A stretch of 64,000 bases of DNA from Mesorhizobium temperatum (GCF_002284575.1 NZ_NPKJ01000076.1:137432-201431); one strand, 5' to 3'. Counted from the stretch's first letter, positions 34,783 through 43,530 are shown. A program made the numbers and translations. The notes: a model not told the origin generated them from the sequence alone.

Positions 34783-35859
34783 ATGGCACGCGTTCGAAAC
34801 ATGATGGCGTCGGTAGCATTCGTAGCAATGCTCGTCTTCTCGGTCGCGGTGGTGGCCGGGTTTTTCGGAACGCTGCATCCGGCCTTCGATTCCTTCGCTC
34901 ATTTCCGCGCTCATCTAGCCGTGCTGATGGGGCTTTGCGCGCTGCCGCTGCTCGCGACCTCGTTTCGCCTAGAGGCGGCCACAGCGCTGCTCTTTGCGGT
35001 GGCTGCCTTTGCCACCACCTCGAACGCCCTGTCGGTGCCCCGCCTGTGGCCGGTCCAGGCAGCCTACGAAGCAGAGGCCGGCGATCAGGCGGTCCCCGGT
35101 GACCAGGCGGTCTACCCCGGTGACCAGGCGGTCTACCGCCTGCTGCAGATGAATCTGCGGTTCAACAATCCAACGCCTGAAAAAGTCCTGTCGCTGATCG
35201 GCCGGACCCAGCCTGATGTGATCACACTCAACGAGGTGTCCGACATGTGGAAGGCGAAGCTTGCCCATCTCGCCAGCGCCTACCCCCACCGGATCCTCTG
35301 CCCCTACCCCAATGGCGTGTTCGGCGTTGCGCTGCTGTCCAGACGGCCGTTTGCCGCCGGCACGCAACCGCGCTGCGATGGCCGCGGTGCGATGGCCGTC
35401 GCGACGGTCGATTTCGGCGGAACCGACGTCGACGTCGCCGCCATGCACCTGACCTGGCCATGGCCGCGCAACCAGTCACGGCAGATCGGCGGATTGTCGG
35501 GGGAGTTCGCCTCGCTCGGCGAAACATCGATCATGGCATGCGACTGCAATGCAGTGCCGTGGAGTGCCGCCGTCCGGCGCGTCGCAGGTCTTGGCAAGCT
35601 GACCGTGGCGCCTTCGCCGGGACCGACCTGGCTCTATATCGAGCTGCCGGATTTCCTGCGCTTCGCCGGACTGCCGATCGACCAGGTTTTCAGCAAGGGC
35701 GCGGTTCTCATCCATTCGGTGTCGAGGCTGGAAGCCACCGGCTCCGACCATCTTCCGCTGATGGTGGAATTCTCGCTCAGGCCGGAACAGAAAAAGCCGG
35801 TCGACGAACATGAAACCGCAACCGCATCGGTGACACAGAACGGCAGGACGCGAAGCTGA
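34783..35859 (+). CDS. membrane-anchored endonuclease/exonuclease/phosphatase family protein
   Basis: The 358-residue protein has about three N-terminal transmembrane helices (residues 9-85). A catalytic EEP domain follows: LLQMNLRFNN, ITLNEVSD (metal Glu), AMHLTWP, CDCNAVPWS (Asp/Asn) and GSDHLPLMVEF (Asp/His). Members cut DNA, RNA, phospholipids or sugar phosphates; with this topology the domain probably faces the periplasm. Between the two parts lies a repeated GDQAV(Y)P segment (residues 100-118) from a DNA minisatellite. The DUF922 gene is convergent, 4 bases away. Confidence 0.87.
   Translation: MARVRNMMASVAFVAMLVFSVAVVAGFFGTLHPAFDSFAHFRAHLAVLMGLCALPLLATSFRLEAATALLFAVAAFATTSNALSVPRLWPVQAAYEAEAGDQAVPGDQAVYPGDQAVYRLLQMNLRFNNPTPEKVLSLIGRTQPDVITLNEVSDMWKAKLAHLASAYPHRILCPYPNGVFGVALLSRRPFAAGTQPRCDGRGAMAVATVDFGGTDVDVAAMHLTWPWPRNQSRQIGGLSGEFASLGETSIMACDCNAVPWSAAVRRVAGLGKLTVAPSPGPTWLYIELPDFLRFAGLPIDQVFSKGAVLIHSVSRLEATGSDHLPLMVEFSLRPEQKKPVDEHETATASVTQNGRTRS
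35080..35136 (+). repeat. in-frame minisatellite, GDQAV(Y)P units
   Basis: Three tandem units of 18-21 bases (35080-35097, 35098-35118, 35119-35136) encode GDQAVP, GDQAVYP and GDQAVY. The last two share the identical 18-mer GGTGACCAGGCGGTCTAC. Exact tandem copies that keep frame suggest recent slippage in the linker between the membrane part and the catalytic part of the EEP protein. Confidence 0.85.
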
Positions 35860-35863
35860 GCGC

Positions 35864-36469
35864 CTACTGCTTGCGCAACAGGGCACCGATGAGGCGTTCG
35901 ACATGGCCGCCGGCGCGATGCTCGCGCGCGTCGAAAGCGTTCTGTTTCGCCTCGTATTCGGCATAGACAGCCTTGATCCGGCGCCTCGCCTCGCGATGCG
36001 TCTTGCTGCAAACCCAGTTGTCGGCGAGTTCCAGTCCGGTGATCGATTTCTCGGTCGCCCGCATCATTGTCCTGGCGATGCGGCCGTGGTTATGCTCGTG
36101 GGCACGAACGCCCGCGAAAAACCGCTTCCAGCGCTTCTGAAGCGCCGGCGTCGCGGCTGAGACCATGCGCGGTAAGGTGTAGGTGAGATCGAGTGTCCCA
36201 TTGGCCTGCCGCAGCCGGCAGACACCACCCTCTCTGGTGACCTCAAGGTCCCAATTTACCGTATAGGCGGCCAGCGCGATGGCGTGCGTCATGAAGCCGT
36301 GCCGCTTCGGACCTTTCCGGTCCATGGCCTCGATCAGGGCGGCGCCCGTGGTTCCTGATATGTCGTAGGTTCGGGTCTTGACCAGCACCTTCGTGTCAGC
36401 CGATGCCGACGGTGCGAAGCCGCACAAGCCACCAATAGCCACAAGGCACGTCAGAACCGCCAGGCGCAT
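35864..36469 (-). CDS. DUF922 family putative Zn-dependent protease, exported
   Basis: The 201-residue protein (MRLAVLTCLVAIGGLCGFAPSASA signal peptide) has the DUF922 core: TYDISGTTGAALIEAMDRKGP, TVNWDLEV, and the zinc-binding HEHNH in VRAHEHNHGRIA near residue 124, an HExxH motif. Two later cysteines (VCRLRQ, WVCSKTH) may pair. It is predicted to be periplasmic. The GGAGAG site is 6 bases from the second ATG (36469) and directly abuts the first (36475), so I prefer the second. Function is unverified; the protease label rests on HExxH. Confidence 0.87.
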   Translation of the reverse strand: MRLAVLTCLVAIGGLCGFAPSASADTKVLVKTRTYDISGTTGAALIEAMDRKGPKRHGFMTHAIALAAYTVNWDLEVTREGGVCRLRQANGTLDLTYTLPRMVSAATPALQKRWKRFFAGVRAHEHNHGRIARTMMRATEKSITGLELADNWVCSKTHREARRRIKAVYAEYEAKQNAFDAREHRAGGHVERLIGALLRKQ

Positions 36470-36921
36470 GGTCATCTCTCCGGGTCAGGAGGGAAAGGAA
36501 CCACAAGCGCCGCGCCGCTTCAACTTCTTTTAGATGCCAGAAATATAACGGGCCTTCCCCTGCTTTCATTTTGGTCGACGGTTCCGGTGGACTTCACACG
36601 CTGACGTTGTGCTCCATTGATCTACGCATCACAGCGGCGCATTCCATCGCACATTGAACTGGCCGGAACGTCTCTCGACCCAGAAGCGGACTTCCTGCGC
36701 TTCCGGGGCTCTCGTACCCGAACATACGCTCCGTTCCGGTTCTCGGAAACCACCATGTCGGCGCGGCCTGGCTTGAATCTCAACACACCGAGTTCCCGAT
36801 GGTCCGCTGGCTGGCGCAAACGCGGCGTCTCTTAAGCGCCTGCGGCACGGAAAGGAGGCGACGCGTCATGCGTTCGGCAGGGCGGCGTGTTGCGCGCCAA
36901 TCGCGATCCTTGCGGATTTCC
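36470..36921. other. 452-base intergenic region, no gene seen
   Basis: It lies between the starts of DUF922 and the end of the LacI gene. I find no RNA gene, transposase remnant or repeat that I can name. A 72-codon frame at 36617 shows no domain. The base composition is slightly lower in GC than the neighbours, which may indicate decayed sequence next to the LacI locus. Confidence 0.4.
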
Positions 36922-37974
36922 TCAACGCGGCGGGCCCGTCGATCCGCGGACCACCAGTTCAACCGACATGATGATCTGCCTCGGCTGGCCGTTTTCATTC
37001 ACCATCTGGGCAGCAAGGCGACCCTTCCCGATGATGTCGTGCGCGACAGTGGTGAGTGGGGGCGTGGTGCGTGCCGATTCCGCGGTGCCATCGAAGCCCA
37101 CAACCGACACGTGCTCGGGTATGTTTATGCCGCGACGAACCGCTTCGTCGAGTACGGTGATTGCCTGCCAGTCCGACATGGTCAGGATGGCCGTTGCTTC
37201 TGGAAATCGATCGAACACGACAGCTCCGGCCGAAGGCTCCCCAGGAGTGGTTTCGATGATCGGGACATCATCGATTGACAGATTGACCTCCGCCAAGCCT
37301 TGGGCGAAGCCATCAAGCCTTTCATAGTCGAGCTGAAAGCCCGCGGTAATCGCACGCTTGCCCTTGCCCGGCATGTGGACAATCGGTGGTCCGGATGTGC
37401 GCCGGATGGAGAGGATCACAAAATGCCGGTGCCCGAGAGCAGCCAGGTGCCCGACAGCCATCAGCGCTCCGCTCCTGCCGTCGATCCGGATCGAATTGAT
37501 ATCCGGGCCGGCATCGCTTTCGAGGATGACAAATGGCAGGCGCCGGCGCTGCGCCGAGGTGATCAGGTCGATGTCTACGCTATGGCCCAAAATGAAGCCG
37601 TCAACCAACGCCTCCCGGATGGTAGAGGTGCGCGTTTCTTCCGTACCGTTGACTAGGCTCAGCGTCGCCCCGGCCTCGTCGCACGCAAGCGAAACGCCAA
37701 GCACCAGTTCTCGTCCATATGGGCTTCTGATCACGTCGGCAATGGCATAGGCGCCCGGCGGCATAAACCCGATGGCGTTGAATTTGCCATTACGCAGTAC
37801 CCGCCCCCTAGGGTCGGGACCATCATAACCAAGCTGGCGCGCCGCAGCTTCGACGCGCTCGCGCACGTCGGACCGCACCAGGTCCGGGTGATTGAAGACA
37901 TTGGAGACAGTGCCGCGGGAGACCCCGGCAACTCTCCCGACATCCGTGAGGGTCGGCGTTTTGGTATGATTCAT
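36922..37974 (-). CDS. LacI family transcriptional regulator
   Basis: The 350-residue protein has an N-terminal LacI helix-turn-helix: PTLTDVGRVAGVSRGTVSNVFNHPDLVRSDVRERVEAAARQLGYDGPDPRGRVLRNG, with hinge helix. A periplasmic-binding-protein-like effector domain follows. It is divergent from a MoaF-like gene and an extradiol dioxygenase, with two perfect GGAGCGCTCC operators between, so it very likely represses both directions. GAAGGA directly abuts the ATG, a poor spacing that suggests weak translation. The effector is unknown, perhaps an aromatic or sugar-derived substrate of the dioxygenase pathway. Confidence 0.93.
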   Translation of the reverse strand: MNHTKTPTLTDVGRVAGVSRGTVSNVFNHPDLVRSDVRERVEAAARQLGYDGPDPRGRVLRNGKFNAIGFMPPGAYAIADVIRSPYGRELVLGVSLACDEAGATLSLVNGTEETRTSTIREALVDGFILGHSVDIDLITSAQRRRLPFVILESDAGPDINSIRIDGRSGALMAVGHLAALGHRHFVILSIRRTSGPPIVHMPGKGKRAITAGFQLDYERLDGFAQGLAEVNLSIDDVPIIETTPGEPSAGAVVFDRFPEATAILTMSDWQAITVLDEAVRRGINIPEHVSVVGFDGTAESARTTPPLTTVAHDIIGKGRLAAQMVNENGQPRQIIMSVELVVRGSTGPPR

Positions 37975-37994
37975 TCCTTCAGTTAAACACTTTT

Positions 37995-38063
37995 TTGGAG
38001 CGCTCCAAGGTTATTCTTGACTCGTCATCATAAAAGGCAGATCTTGCATTGGAGCGCTCCAAT
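37995..38063. promoter_or_regulatory. paired LacI-type operators
   Basis: TTGGAGCGCTCCAA at 37995-38008 and ATTGGAGCGCTCCAAT at 38048-38063 are perfect palindromes with the central CG typical of LacI-family sites. Their centres are 54 bases apart (about five turns). TTGACT at 38017-38022 lies between them as a possible -35, which would put operator 2 near the transcription start of the rightward genes. Repression with looping is a reasonable reading. Confidence 0.8.
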
Positions 38064-38160
38064 TAGCATAAATAGCGGCTTTATAAGCATTCTGTGCCAA
38101 AGCGAAGGCTCGTGTGCCCAATCTGGGTGTGTGAGCGCTAAATCATCAAAGGAGAGTAGG

Positions 38161-38574
38161 ATGGCTGCGACCAGTGGTGGCCCGACATCGCTCGTGGGGA
38201 AGACTTTCGACTGTTCATTCGGCCCGTTCGTGCCGCGGCTCACGGTTCTGTCGCCGACAGAATTGCATGTACGGGCAACGATCGGCGCTACTCAGATCGA
38301 TGAGGTCGTGAAGAGCGATCTGACAGGCGTCCGCCCTGATCTGTTCATCATGAGCTGGACGGAGCAGAGCGGTAACTTCGTCGTGCAGGTTCAGGATCAC
38401 GAGAACAAAGTCGTTCATAATTATGCGCGGCTGGCCGACGGGCAACTGTTCTGTGCGCAGGGGTCATTCAGCCGGTACCGGCGGCCTGACAGGGTATCAC
38501 ACCGCGCCGCGCGAACTACGCGAACTGTTGTGCGGCCACTTGACGAATACAGGAGTACATTTCCCTCAAAATAG
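38161..38574 (+). CDS. MoaF-like small protein
   Basis: The 137-residue protein follows an AAAGGAGAG site. It has LVGKTFDCSFGPFVPRLTVLSPTELHVRA, then RPDLFIMSWTEQSGNFVVQVQDHENKVVHNYAR and LFCAQGSFSRY. This resembles the MoaF lipocalin-like barrel (a domain found with molybdenum cofactor genes and, as stand-alone copies, with aromatic catabolism). The fit is from memory and moderate. The last 35 residues are Arg-rich and unlike the family, so the 3' end may be altered by a frameshift. It is first in the LacI-controlled operon, 26 bases before the dioxygenase. Confidence 0.6.
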   Translation: MAATSGGPTSLVGKTFDCSFGPFVPRLTVLSPTELHVRATIGATQIDEVVKSDLTGVRPDLFIMSWTEQSGNFVVQVQDHENKVVHNYARLADGQLFCAQGSFSRYRRPDRVSHRAARTTRTVVRPLDEYRSTFPSK

Positions 38575-38600
38575 ACCCGTTCACCCTCAGGAGTGTCGTC

Positions 38601-39596
38601 ATGAACACCCTTTCCGAACCAATCTTCGATGTCGCCCAGCTCGCGCATGTCGAATTGCTGACGCCCGATCTCGATGGGACGTTACGCTTCTTCATGGATT
38701 TAATGGGCATGCAAGAGACCGAGCGGCGCGGCAAGTCGGTCTATCTGCGCGGCTATGAGGAGCAGTATCACCACTCGCTGAAGGTGACCGAGGCACAGCA
38801 CGCTGGACTGGGGCACGTTGCTTGGCGGACGCGCAGCCCGCAGGCGCTGGAGCGCCGAGTCGCAGCGGTAGAGGCGACCGGCCTCGGGCGAGGCTGGATC
38901 GACGGTGATGCCGGCCATGGCCGCGCCTTCAGATTCGAAACGCCCGGGGGGCACTCGATGGAGCTGCTGTGGGACGTCGACTATGTCAGCGTACCGCCGG
39001 GGCAGGCTACGAAATTGCTTAATCGCCCGCAGAGACGCCCGCTCAACGGCATTCCGGTTCGCCGCATCGACCACCTGAACCTGATGGCCGCCAACACCGG
39101 CGCCTGCCGCGATTTCATGGTTGACGTGCTAGGCTTTCGCGAGCGCGAGCGGGTCGTTGGTGACAACGGGTCGGCGATCGCGAGCTGGCTCAGCGTGACC
39201 AACCTTTCGCACGATATTGCAATCGTCCCGGAGCCGACGGAGATGCGTGGACGCTTCCACCACGTCTGTTTCCACTACATTTCGGTGCAGCATCTCTTCG
39301 ATCTGGCGGAGCTGGCAAGGGAAGCCGGCATTTCGATAGAGCACGGGCCGGGCCGGCACGGCATTGGCGGGGCAACGTTCCTGTACATGCTGGAACCAGG
39401 GGGCAATCGCATCGAGGTGATGGGCGATCCCGGCTACATGATCTTCGATCCGGCCTGGAAAACCGTGGTGTGGGAGGCGTCCAAGATCGCCGATGCCGTG
39501 GTCTGGAGCGGCTCTCCGGTTCCGGATTCCTTCTGGGTCTATGGAACGCCGGTGCCGCGGCCGGTGGAGGGTACGACCATCGCCGCCGTGGCGTAG
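38601..39596 (+). CDS. type I extradiol dioxygenase (catechol 2,3-dioxygenase family)
   Basis: The 331-residue protein is made of two VOC modules. The second carries the Fe(II) triad of type I extradiol enzymes: His158 in RRIDHLNLMA, His220/221 in RFHHVCFHY, and Glu272 in GGNRIEVMG. It should cleave a catecholic ring next to the hydroxyls using O2. AGGAG precedes the ATG. No ferredoxin, hydrolase or isomerase genes of a meta-cleavage pathway are adjacent, so the substrate must be supplied by enzymes elsewhere. It is cotranscribed with the MoaF-like gene under the LacI regulator. Confidence 0.9.
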   Translation: MNTLSEPIFDVAQLAHVELLTPDLDGTLRFFMDLMGMQETERRGKSVYLRGYEEQYHHSLKVTEAQHAGLGHVAWRTRSPQALERRVAAVEATGLGRGWIDGDAGHGRAFRFETPGGHSMELLWDVDYVSVPPGQATKLLNRPQRRPLNGIPVRRIDHLNLMAANTGACRDFMVDVLGFRERERVVGDNGSAIASWLSVTNLSHDIAIVPEPTEMRGRFHHVCFHYISVQHLFDLAELAREAGISIEHGPGRHGIGGATFLYMLEPGGNRIEVMGDPGYMIFDPAWKTVVWEASKIADAVVWSGSPVPDSFWVYGTPVPRPVEGTTIAAVA

Positions 39597-39753
39597 AGTC
39601 AGTATTAGCGCGAAGACAGAATGCCAATTTTCTAGCGTTCAATACGCTCGCCAGATCTGCTCGGCACGGCACCGCGCGATCCCACGTCGAGTGCAAGATG
39701 TGCCAGCAGTCTTGCCACTCGTTCTGTCAATTAGGAATAGCTAATATCTGACG

Positions 39754-41433
39754 CTACATGTTCTGGTAAACTGGGCCTTCGCCACCTTGTGGCGGCACCC
39801 AGGTTATGTTTCGGTTCGGGTCCTTGATGTCGCAGGTCTTGCAGTGGACGCAGTTCTGCGCGTTGATGACGAAGCGCACGTCCTTCGCCTCGGGATCGGC
39901 GGCGGCGTTGCCATCCTTGTCGACCCATTCGTAGACACTGGCCGGGCAGTAGCGTGTCGATGGCCCGGCATAGACATCGTGTTCGGAACGCTGCTGCAGA
40001 TCCATATCCGCGACCAGCAGGTGGACAGGCTCGTTTTCCTCGTGGTTGGTGTTGGAGAGAAACACCGAGGACAGGCGGTCGAAGGTGAGCACGCCGTCCG
40101 GCTTCGGATAGGCGATCTTCTTATGCTTGGCGGCCGGCTCCAGCGTCGCATAATCGGCCTTGCCGTGCTTCAGCGTGCCGAAAGGCGAGAAGCCGAACAG
40201 CGTGTTCAGCCACATGTCGAGGCCGCCAATGCCGACGCCGATGGCGGTGCCGAAGCGCGACCACAATGGCTTAACGTTGCGCACCTTCTTCAAATCCTTG
40301 CCGATGTCGGTTGCCCGCCATGCCGCCTCGTAAGAAGCCAGTTCGTCATTGGCGCGGCCGGCGCCGATCGCCTCGGCGACGTGCTCGGCCGCCAGCATTC
40401 CGGAGAGCACGGCATTGTGCGAGCCCTTGATGCGCGGCACGTTGACGAAGCCGGCGGCACACCCAATCAGCGCGCCCCCGGGGAAGGACAGTTTCGGCAC
40501 CGACTGCCAGCCGCCCTCGGTGATGGCACGGGCGCCATAACCCAGCCGCTTGCCGCCCTCGAATGTGCCCTTGATCGCCGGATGGGTCTTGAAGCGCTGG
40601 AACTCGTCGAAAGGTGACAGATAGGGATTCTTATAGTTGAGATGGATGACGAAGCCGACCGCCACCTGGTTGTCCTCCAGATGGTAGAGGAAGGAGCCGC
40701 CGCCGGTCTTCATGTCGAGCGGCCAGCCGAAGGAATGCTGGACCAGGCCTGGCCGGTGGTTCTCCGGCTTGACCTGCCAGAGCTCCTTGAGACCGATACC
40801 GTATTTGCCGGGCTCGCGGCCGTCGGAAAGATGGTATTTGGCGATCAGCTGCTTGGCCAGCGAGCCGCGCGCGCCCTCGCCGATCAGCACATATTTGCCC
40901 ATCAGCGCCATGCCCGGCGCGAAGCTCGGGCCATGCGTGCCGTCCTTCTCGACGCCCATATCGCCGGTGATAACGCCGGTGACCGCGCCCTCGTCACTGT
41001 AAATGAGGTCCACGGCGGCAAAGCCCGGATAGATCTCGACGCCCAGCGCCTCGGCCTTGGTCGCCAGCCAGCGGCAGACATTGCCGAGCGAAACGATGAA
41101 GTTGCCGTGGTTGTTCATCAGCGGCGGCATCAGGATGTTGGGCAGACGGAACGAACCGGCGGGGCCGAGGACCAGGAAATGGTCTGCCGTGACCGGCGTC
41201 TTGAACGGATGTCCCTCTTCGTCACGCCAGCCCGGCAGCAGCCGGTCGATGCCGATCGGATCGACGACGGCACCGGACAGGATATGGGCGCCGACTTCGC
41301 CGCCCTTTTCAAGGACGACGACGGAAAGCTCGGGATTGACCTGCTTGAGACGGATCGCGGCGGCGAGGCCAGCCGGACCGGCGCCGACGATGACCACGTC
41401 GAATTCCATGCTTTCGCGTTCGATCTCGCTCAT
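39754..41433 (-). CDS. electron transfer flavoprotein-ubiquinone oxidoreductase
   Basis: The 559-residue protein has an FAD motif VVIVGAGPAGLAAAIRLKQ at residues 13-31, a ubiquinone-binding region, and a C-terminal 4Fe-4S segment with CPASVYEW and NAQNCVHCKTCDIKDP. It takes electrons from reduced ETF, which collects them from acyl-CoA dehydrogenases such as Ivd at 22903, and gives them to ubiquinone at the inner membrane. The GAGAAG site favours the start at 41433 over the in-frame ATG at 41496. ETF subunit genes are not in this window. Confidence 0.95.
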   Translation of the reverse strand: MSEIERESMEFDVVIVGAGPAGLAAAIRLKQVNPELSVVVLEKGGEVGAHILSGAVVDPIGIDRLLPGWRDEEGHPFKTPVTADHFLVLGPAGSFRLPNILMPPLMNNHGNFIVSLGNVCRWLATKAEALGVEIYPGFAAVDLIYSDEGAVTGVITGDMGVEKDGTHGPSFAPGMALMGKYVLIGEGARGSLAKQLIAKYHLSDGREPGKYGIGLKELWQVKPENHRPGLVQHSFGWPLDMKTGGGSFLYHLEDNQVAVGFVIHLNYKNPYLSPFDEFQRFKTHPAIKGTFEGGKRLGYGARAITEGGWQSVPKLSFPGGALIGCAAGFVNVPRIKGSHNAVLSGMLAAEHVAEAIGAGRANDELASYEAAWRATDIGKDLKKVRNVKPLWSRFGTAIGVGIGGLDMWLNTLFGFSPFGTLKHGKADYATLEPAAKHKKIAYPKPDGVLTFDRLSSVFLSNTNHEENEPVHLLVADMDLQQRSEHDVYAGPSTRYCPASVYEWVDKDGNAAADPEAKDVRFVINAQNCVHCKTCDIKDPNRNITWVPPQGGEGPVYQNM

Positions 41434-41693
41434 CAACTTCTCACTGGCTGCCGCATTTGCGCATCTTGCTGGCTTATCAGCTGCATAGCGCATCAATTCG
41501 CGACGTGAAACCGGCGCTGACGTGACAATGCCGATTTCGTCAAAAAGTCGCGCATCATACTACAAAATCGCGGTTTGCGGTCCACCAGAACATCGATCCC
41601 GGCCAAGGCATTCCAAGACGCCACTCCAAGGAGAGCCGTCGCCCTGACGTTTTTAATTGTTCGACGGCTTGCTTATCGGCCATACTTCGCGCC

Positions 41694-42338
41694 ATGCGCA
41701 CTCCTGGGCCATCCGGCTTTTCATCGACGCGCTTTTTTTCGTCGCCCGGACGGATTTGCCGGGCGCTCGTTTTGGCCCTTTTGCCGCTGGCGTCCGTTGG
41801 CGCCCACGCCGAGCCGCAAAGGGTCTGGGCGGCCGGAGCCTACTCCTTTTCCGACGAGTTGGGCGGCTTCCGCATCACCAGCGCCTCGGGCATCGGGACA
41901 AAGGAGGACCCGCTTGTCATTACCGAAGAGCTGAACTCGGCGACACCGGTGACATTGACGATCCGCACGACTAAGCCGATCCAGCCCTTCGGCACTGCGG
42001 GCCAATTTGCCAATGGCCTCATGTATATGCGCGTCGACGTGCTCAACAACAGCGGCCAGGCCTGGGTCGAGTTCCAGTTCGAGCTCCAGGAGGTGCTCCA
42101 CAGGCCGAGCGTATTCGGCGACGGCCTGTCATTCGACCAGCGCAACAAGACGCCTGACAACATCTGGTCGAGCAGCTTTTCCGATTTCGATCGCGACTTC
42201 GAGCCCTATGACCGGCTGCTGTTCAAAAGCGGCAAGATCGACCCGCTGAAGACGGCAAAGTTCAATTACCTGATCACCGACTACACGCCTCGCTGGACGT
42301 TCTATCTGGTGCAGGATCCGCGTATACCGTCGAGCTGA
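41694..42338 (+). CDS. exported protein of unknown function
   Basis: The 214-residue protein has a long N-terminal signal (RICRALVLALLPLASVGAHA, cleavage before EPQR). A mature domain follows with strand-rich text: YSFSDELGGFRITSASGIGTKEDPLVITEELNSATPVTLTIR, then FFEL-like stretches and DYTPRWTFYLVQDPRIPSS at the end. No cysteines or catalytic motifs stand out; it looks like a beta-sandwich periplasmic protein. I recall similar unnamed proteins in other rhizobia but no function. A repeat follows within 5 bases of the stop. Confidence 0.8.
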   Translation: MRTPGPSGFSSTRFFSSPGRICRALVLALLPLASVGAHAEPQRVWAAGAYSFSDELGGFRITSASGIGTKEDPLVITEELNSATPVTLTIRTTKPIQPFGTAGQFANGLMYMRVDVLNNSGQAWVEFQFELQEVLHRPSVFGDGLSFDQRNKTPDNIWSSSFSDFDRDFEPYDRLLFKSGKIDPLKTAKFNYLITDYTPRWTFYLVQDPRIPSS

Positions 42339-42342
42339 ACTA

Positions 42343-42565
42343 CTTCGTCATTCCAGGGCGGAGCAGGAGCGAAGCGACGTCGCGGAGACCCTGGAATCCA
42401 TGCCGTGGCTGCCGCCGAAGAATGCGACGGCCCAGAATGAAGGCTGCTTTTTGGCGCCGCCTCCGCTCACAGGGATCTGCACCGCTGCAGCGCTCCGATG
42501 TTACGGCATGGACCCTGGGGTCTTCGCAACGTCGCTTCGCTCCTGCTCCGCCCCAGGATGACGAA
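42343..42565. repeat. palindromic repeat (CTTCGTCATTCC family)
   Basis: The left arm (42343-42379, CTTCGTCATTCCAGGGCGG then AGCAGGAGCGAAGCGACG) matches the right arm (42530-42565, CGTCGCTTCGCTCCTGCTCC then GCCCCAGGATGACGAA) in reverse with few changes. Inner ACCCTGGAATCCATGCCGT and ACGGCATGGACCCTGGGGT arms also pair. It is a 223-base nested palindrome between two genes. Its open frame runs into the glycosylase gene but should not be counted as coding. Confidence 0.85.
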
Positions 42566-42568
42566 ATC

Positions 42569-43516
42569 ATGAAGCATCGCGCCAATCACGATGTTGCAAA
42601 TTCCTGCCGCGCGGCCGAATGTGAAAGCATGACTGCCGTTTCCCGAGACGACCGACCAGATATCGCCGACCTGCTGGCCTTCTACGCCAGCGTTGGGGTC
42701 GATGAAGCGCTCGAAGACGAGCCGCTGAACAGGTTTGCCGAGGCTGCGTCAAAGCCGCCTGAGCGGGCGCCGGCGACAGTTACGCCGCCAACTGGTGAAA
42801 ACGCCGCACTGCCACGCCCGACAAGCCTGTCACGCGCCGGAATGGGCGAAAGGCAAGCTGCGGCACCGGCGGCGCGCGCGCCGTCCGGGACGGCGACGGT
42901 GCCCGACGAAGCGCAAGCGGCATTGGCGCGGCAATTGGCGACGAGGGCGGCGAGCCTGGACGAGCTTCGCCAGCACATGGCGGCATTCGACGGCTGCAAT
43001 CTCAAATTCACCGCCAAGAACCTGGTGTTCGCCGACGGCAATCCGAATGCCGCGGTGATGCTGGTCGGCGAGGCGCCCGAGCGCGACGAGGACATCGAGG
43101 GATTGCCGTTCGTCGGCCGCTCGGGCCGGCTGCTCGACCGGATGCTGGCCGCGATCGGCCTCGACCGGACCTCGGCCTACATCGCCAATGTCATCCCCTG
43201 GCGGCCGCCGGGCAACCGCACGCCGACACCGCACGAGACCGAGATTTGTCGGCCGTTCATCGAACGGCAGATCGAACTGGTCAATCCGAAGGTACTGGTC
43301 AATTTGGGCGGCCTCTCGGCAAACACCCTTCTCAACACCACAGAGGCCATCCTGCGGCTGCGCGGCAATTGGCGCGTCCACACGACCGCCGCCGGCATTG
43401 CCATTCCCGCCATGCCGACCCTTCACCCGGCCTATCTCTTGAGAACCCCCGCGCATAAGAAGCTGGCGTGGCGGGATTTTCTTGAGGTGAAAGCGAAGCT
43501 GCGGGCGCTGGGTTGA
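42569..43516 (+). CDS. uracil-DNA glycosylase, family 4-like
   Basis: The 315-residue protein (or 295 from ATG 42629) has a long low-complexity N-terminus. The glycosylase domain starts near residue 110: VMLVGEAPERDEDIEGLPFVGRSGRLLDRML, then NVIPWRPPGNRTPTPHETEICRPFIERQIELV, PKVLVNLGG, and MPTLHPAYLLR. It removes uracil from DNA. Of the four iron-sulfur cysteines of classical family 4 enzymes only two positions are Cys (GCNLK, EIC); Trp replaces the third (PWRPP). An ATG at 42422 in the repeat is in frame but rejected. Confidence 0.9.
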   Translation: MKHRANHDVANSCRAAECESMTAVSRDDRPDIADLLAFYASVGVDEALEDEPLNRFAEAASKPPERAPATVTPPTGENAALPRPTSLSRAGMGERQAAAPAARAPSGTATVPDEAQAALARQLATRAASLDELRQHMAAFDGCNLKFTAKNLVFADGNPNAAVMLVGEAPERDEDIEGLPFVGRSGRLLDRMLAAIGLDRTSAYIANVIPWRPPGNRTPTPHETEICRPFIERQIELVNPKVLVNLGGLSANTLLNTTEAILRLRGNWRVHTTAAGIAIPAMPTLHPAYLLRTPAHKKLAWRDFLEVKAKLRALG

Positions 43517-43530
43517 GTTGGGGCGCAGCT

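Noticed and set aside
35080-35136. Minisatellite as a CRISPR-like array
   Set aside because: The units are directly adjacent with no spacers and code in frame for a protein linker.
36617-36835. 72-codon frame upstream of the LacI locus
   Set aside because: There is no domain, and the start lacks a ribosome binding site. It could be decayed sequence, but nothing can be named.
42422-42568. N-terminal extension of the family-4-like uracil-DNA glycosylase
   Set aside because: These codons lie within the palindromic repeat 42343-42565 and have no similarity to glycosylases.
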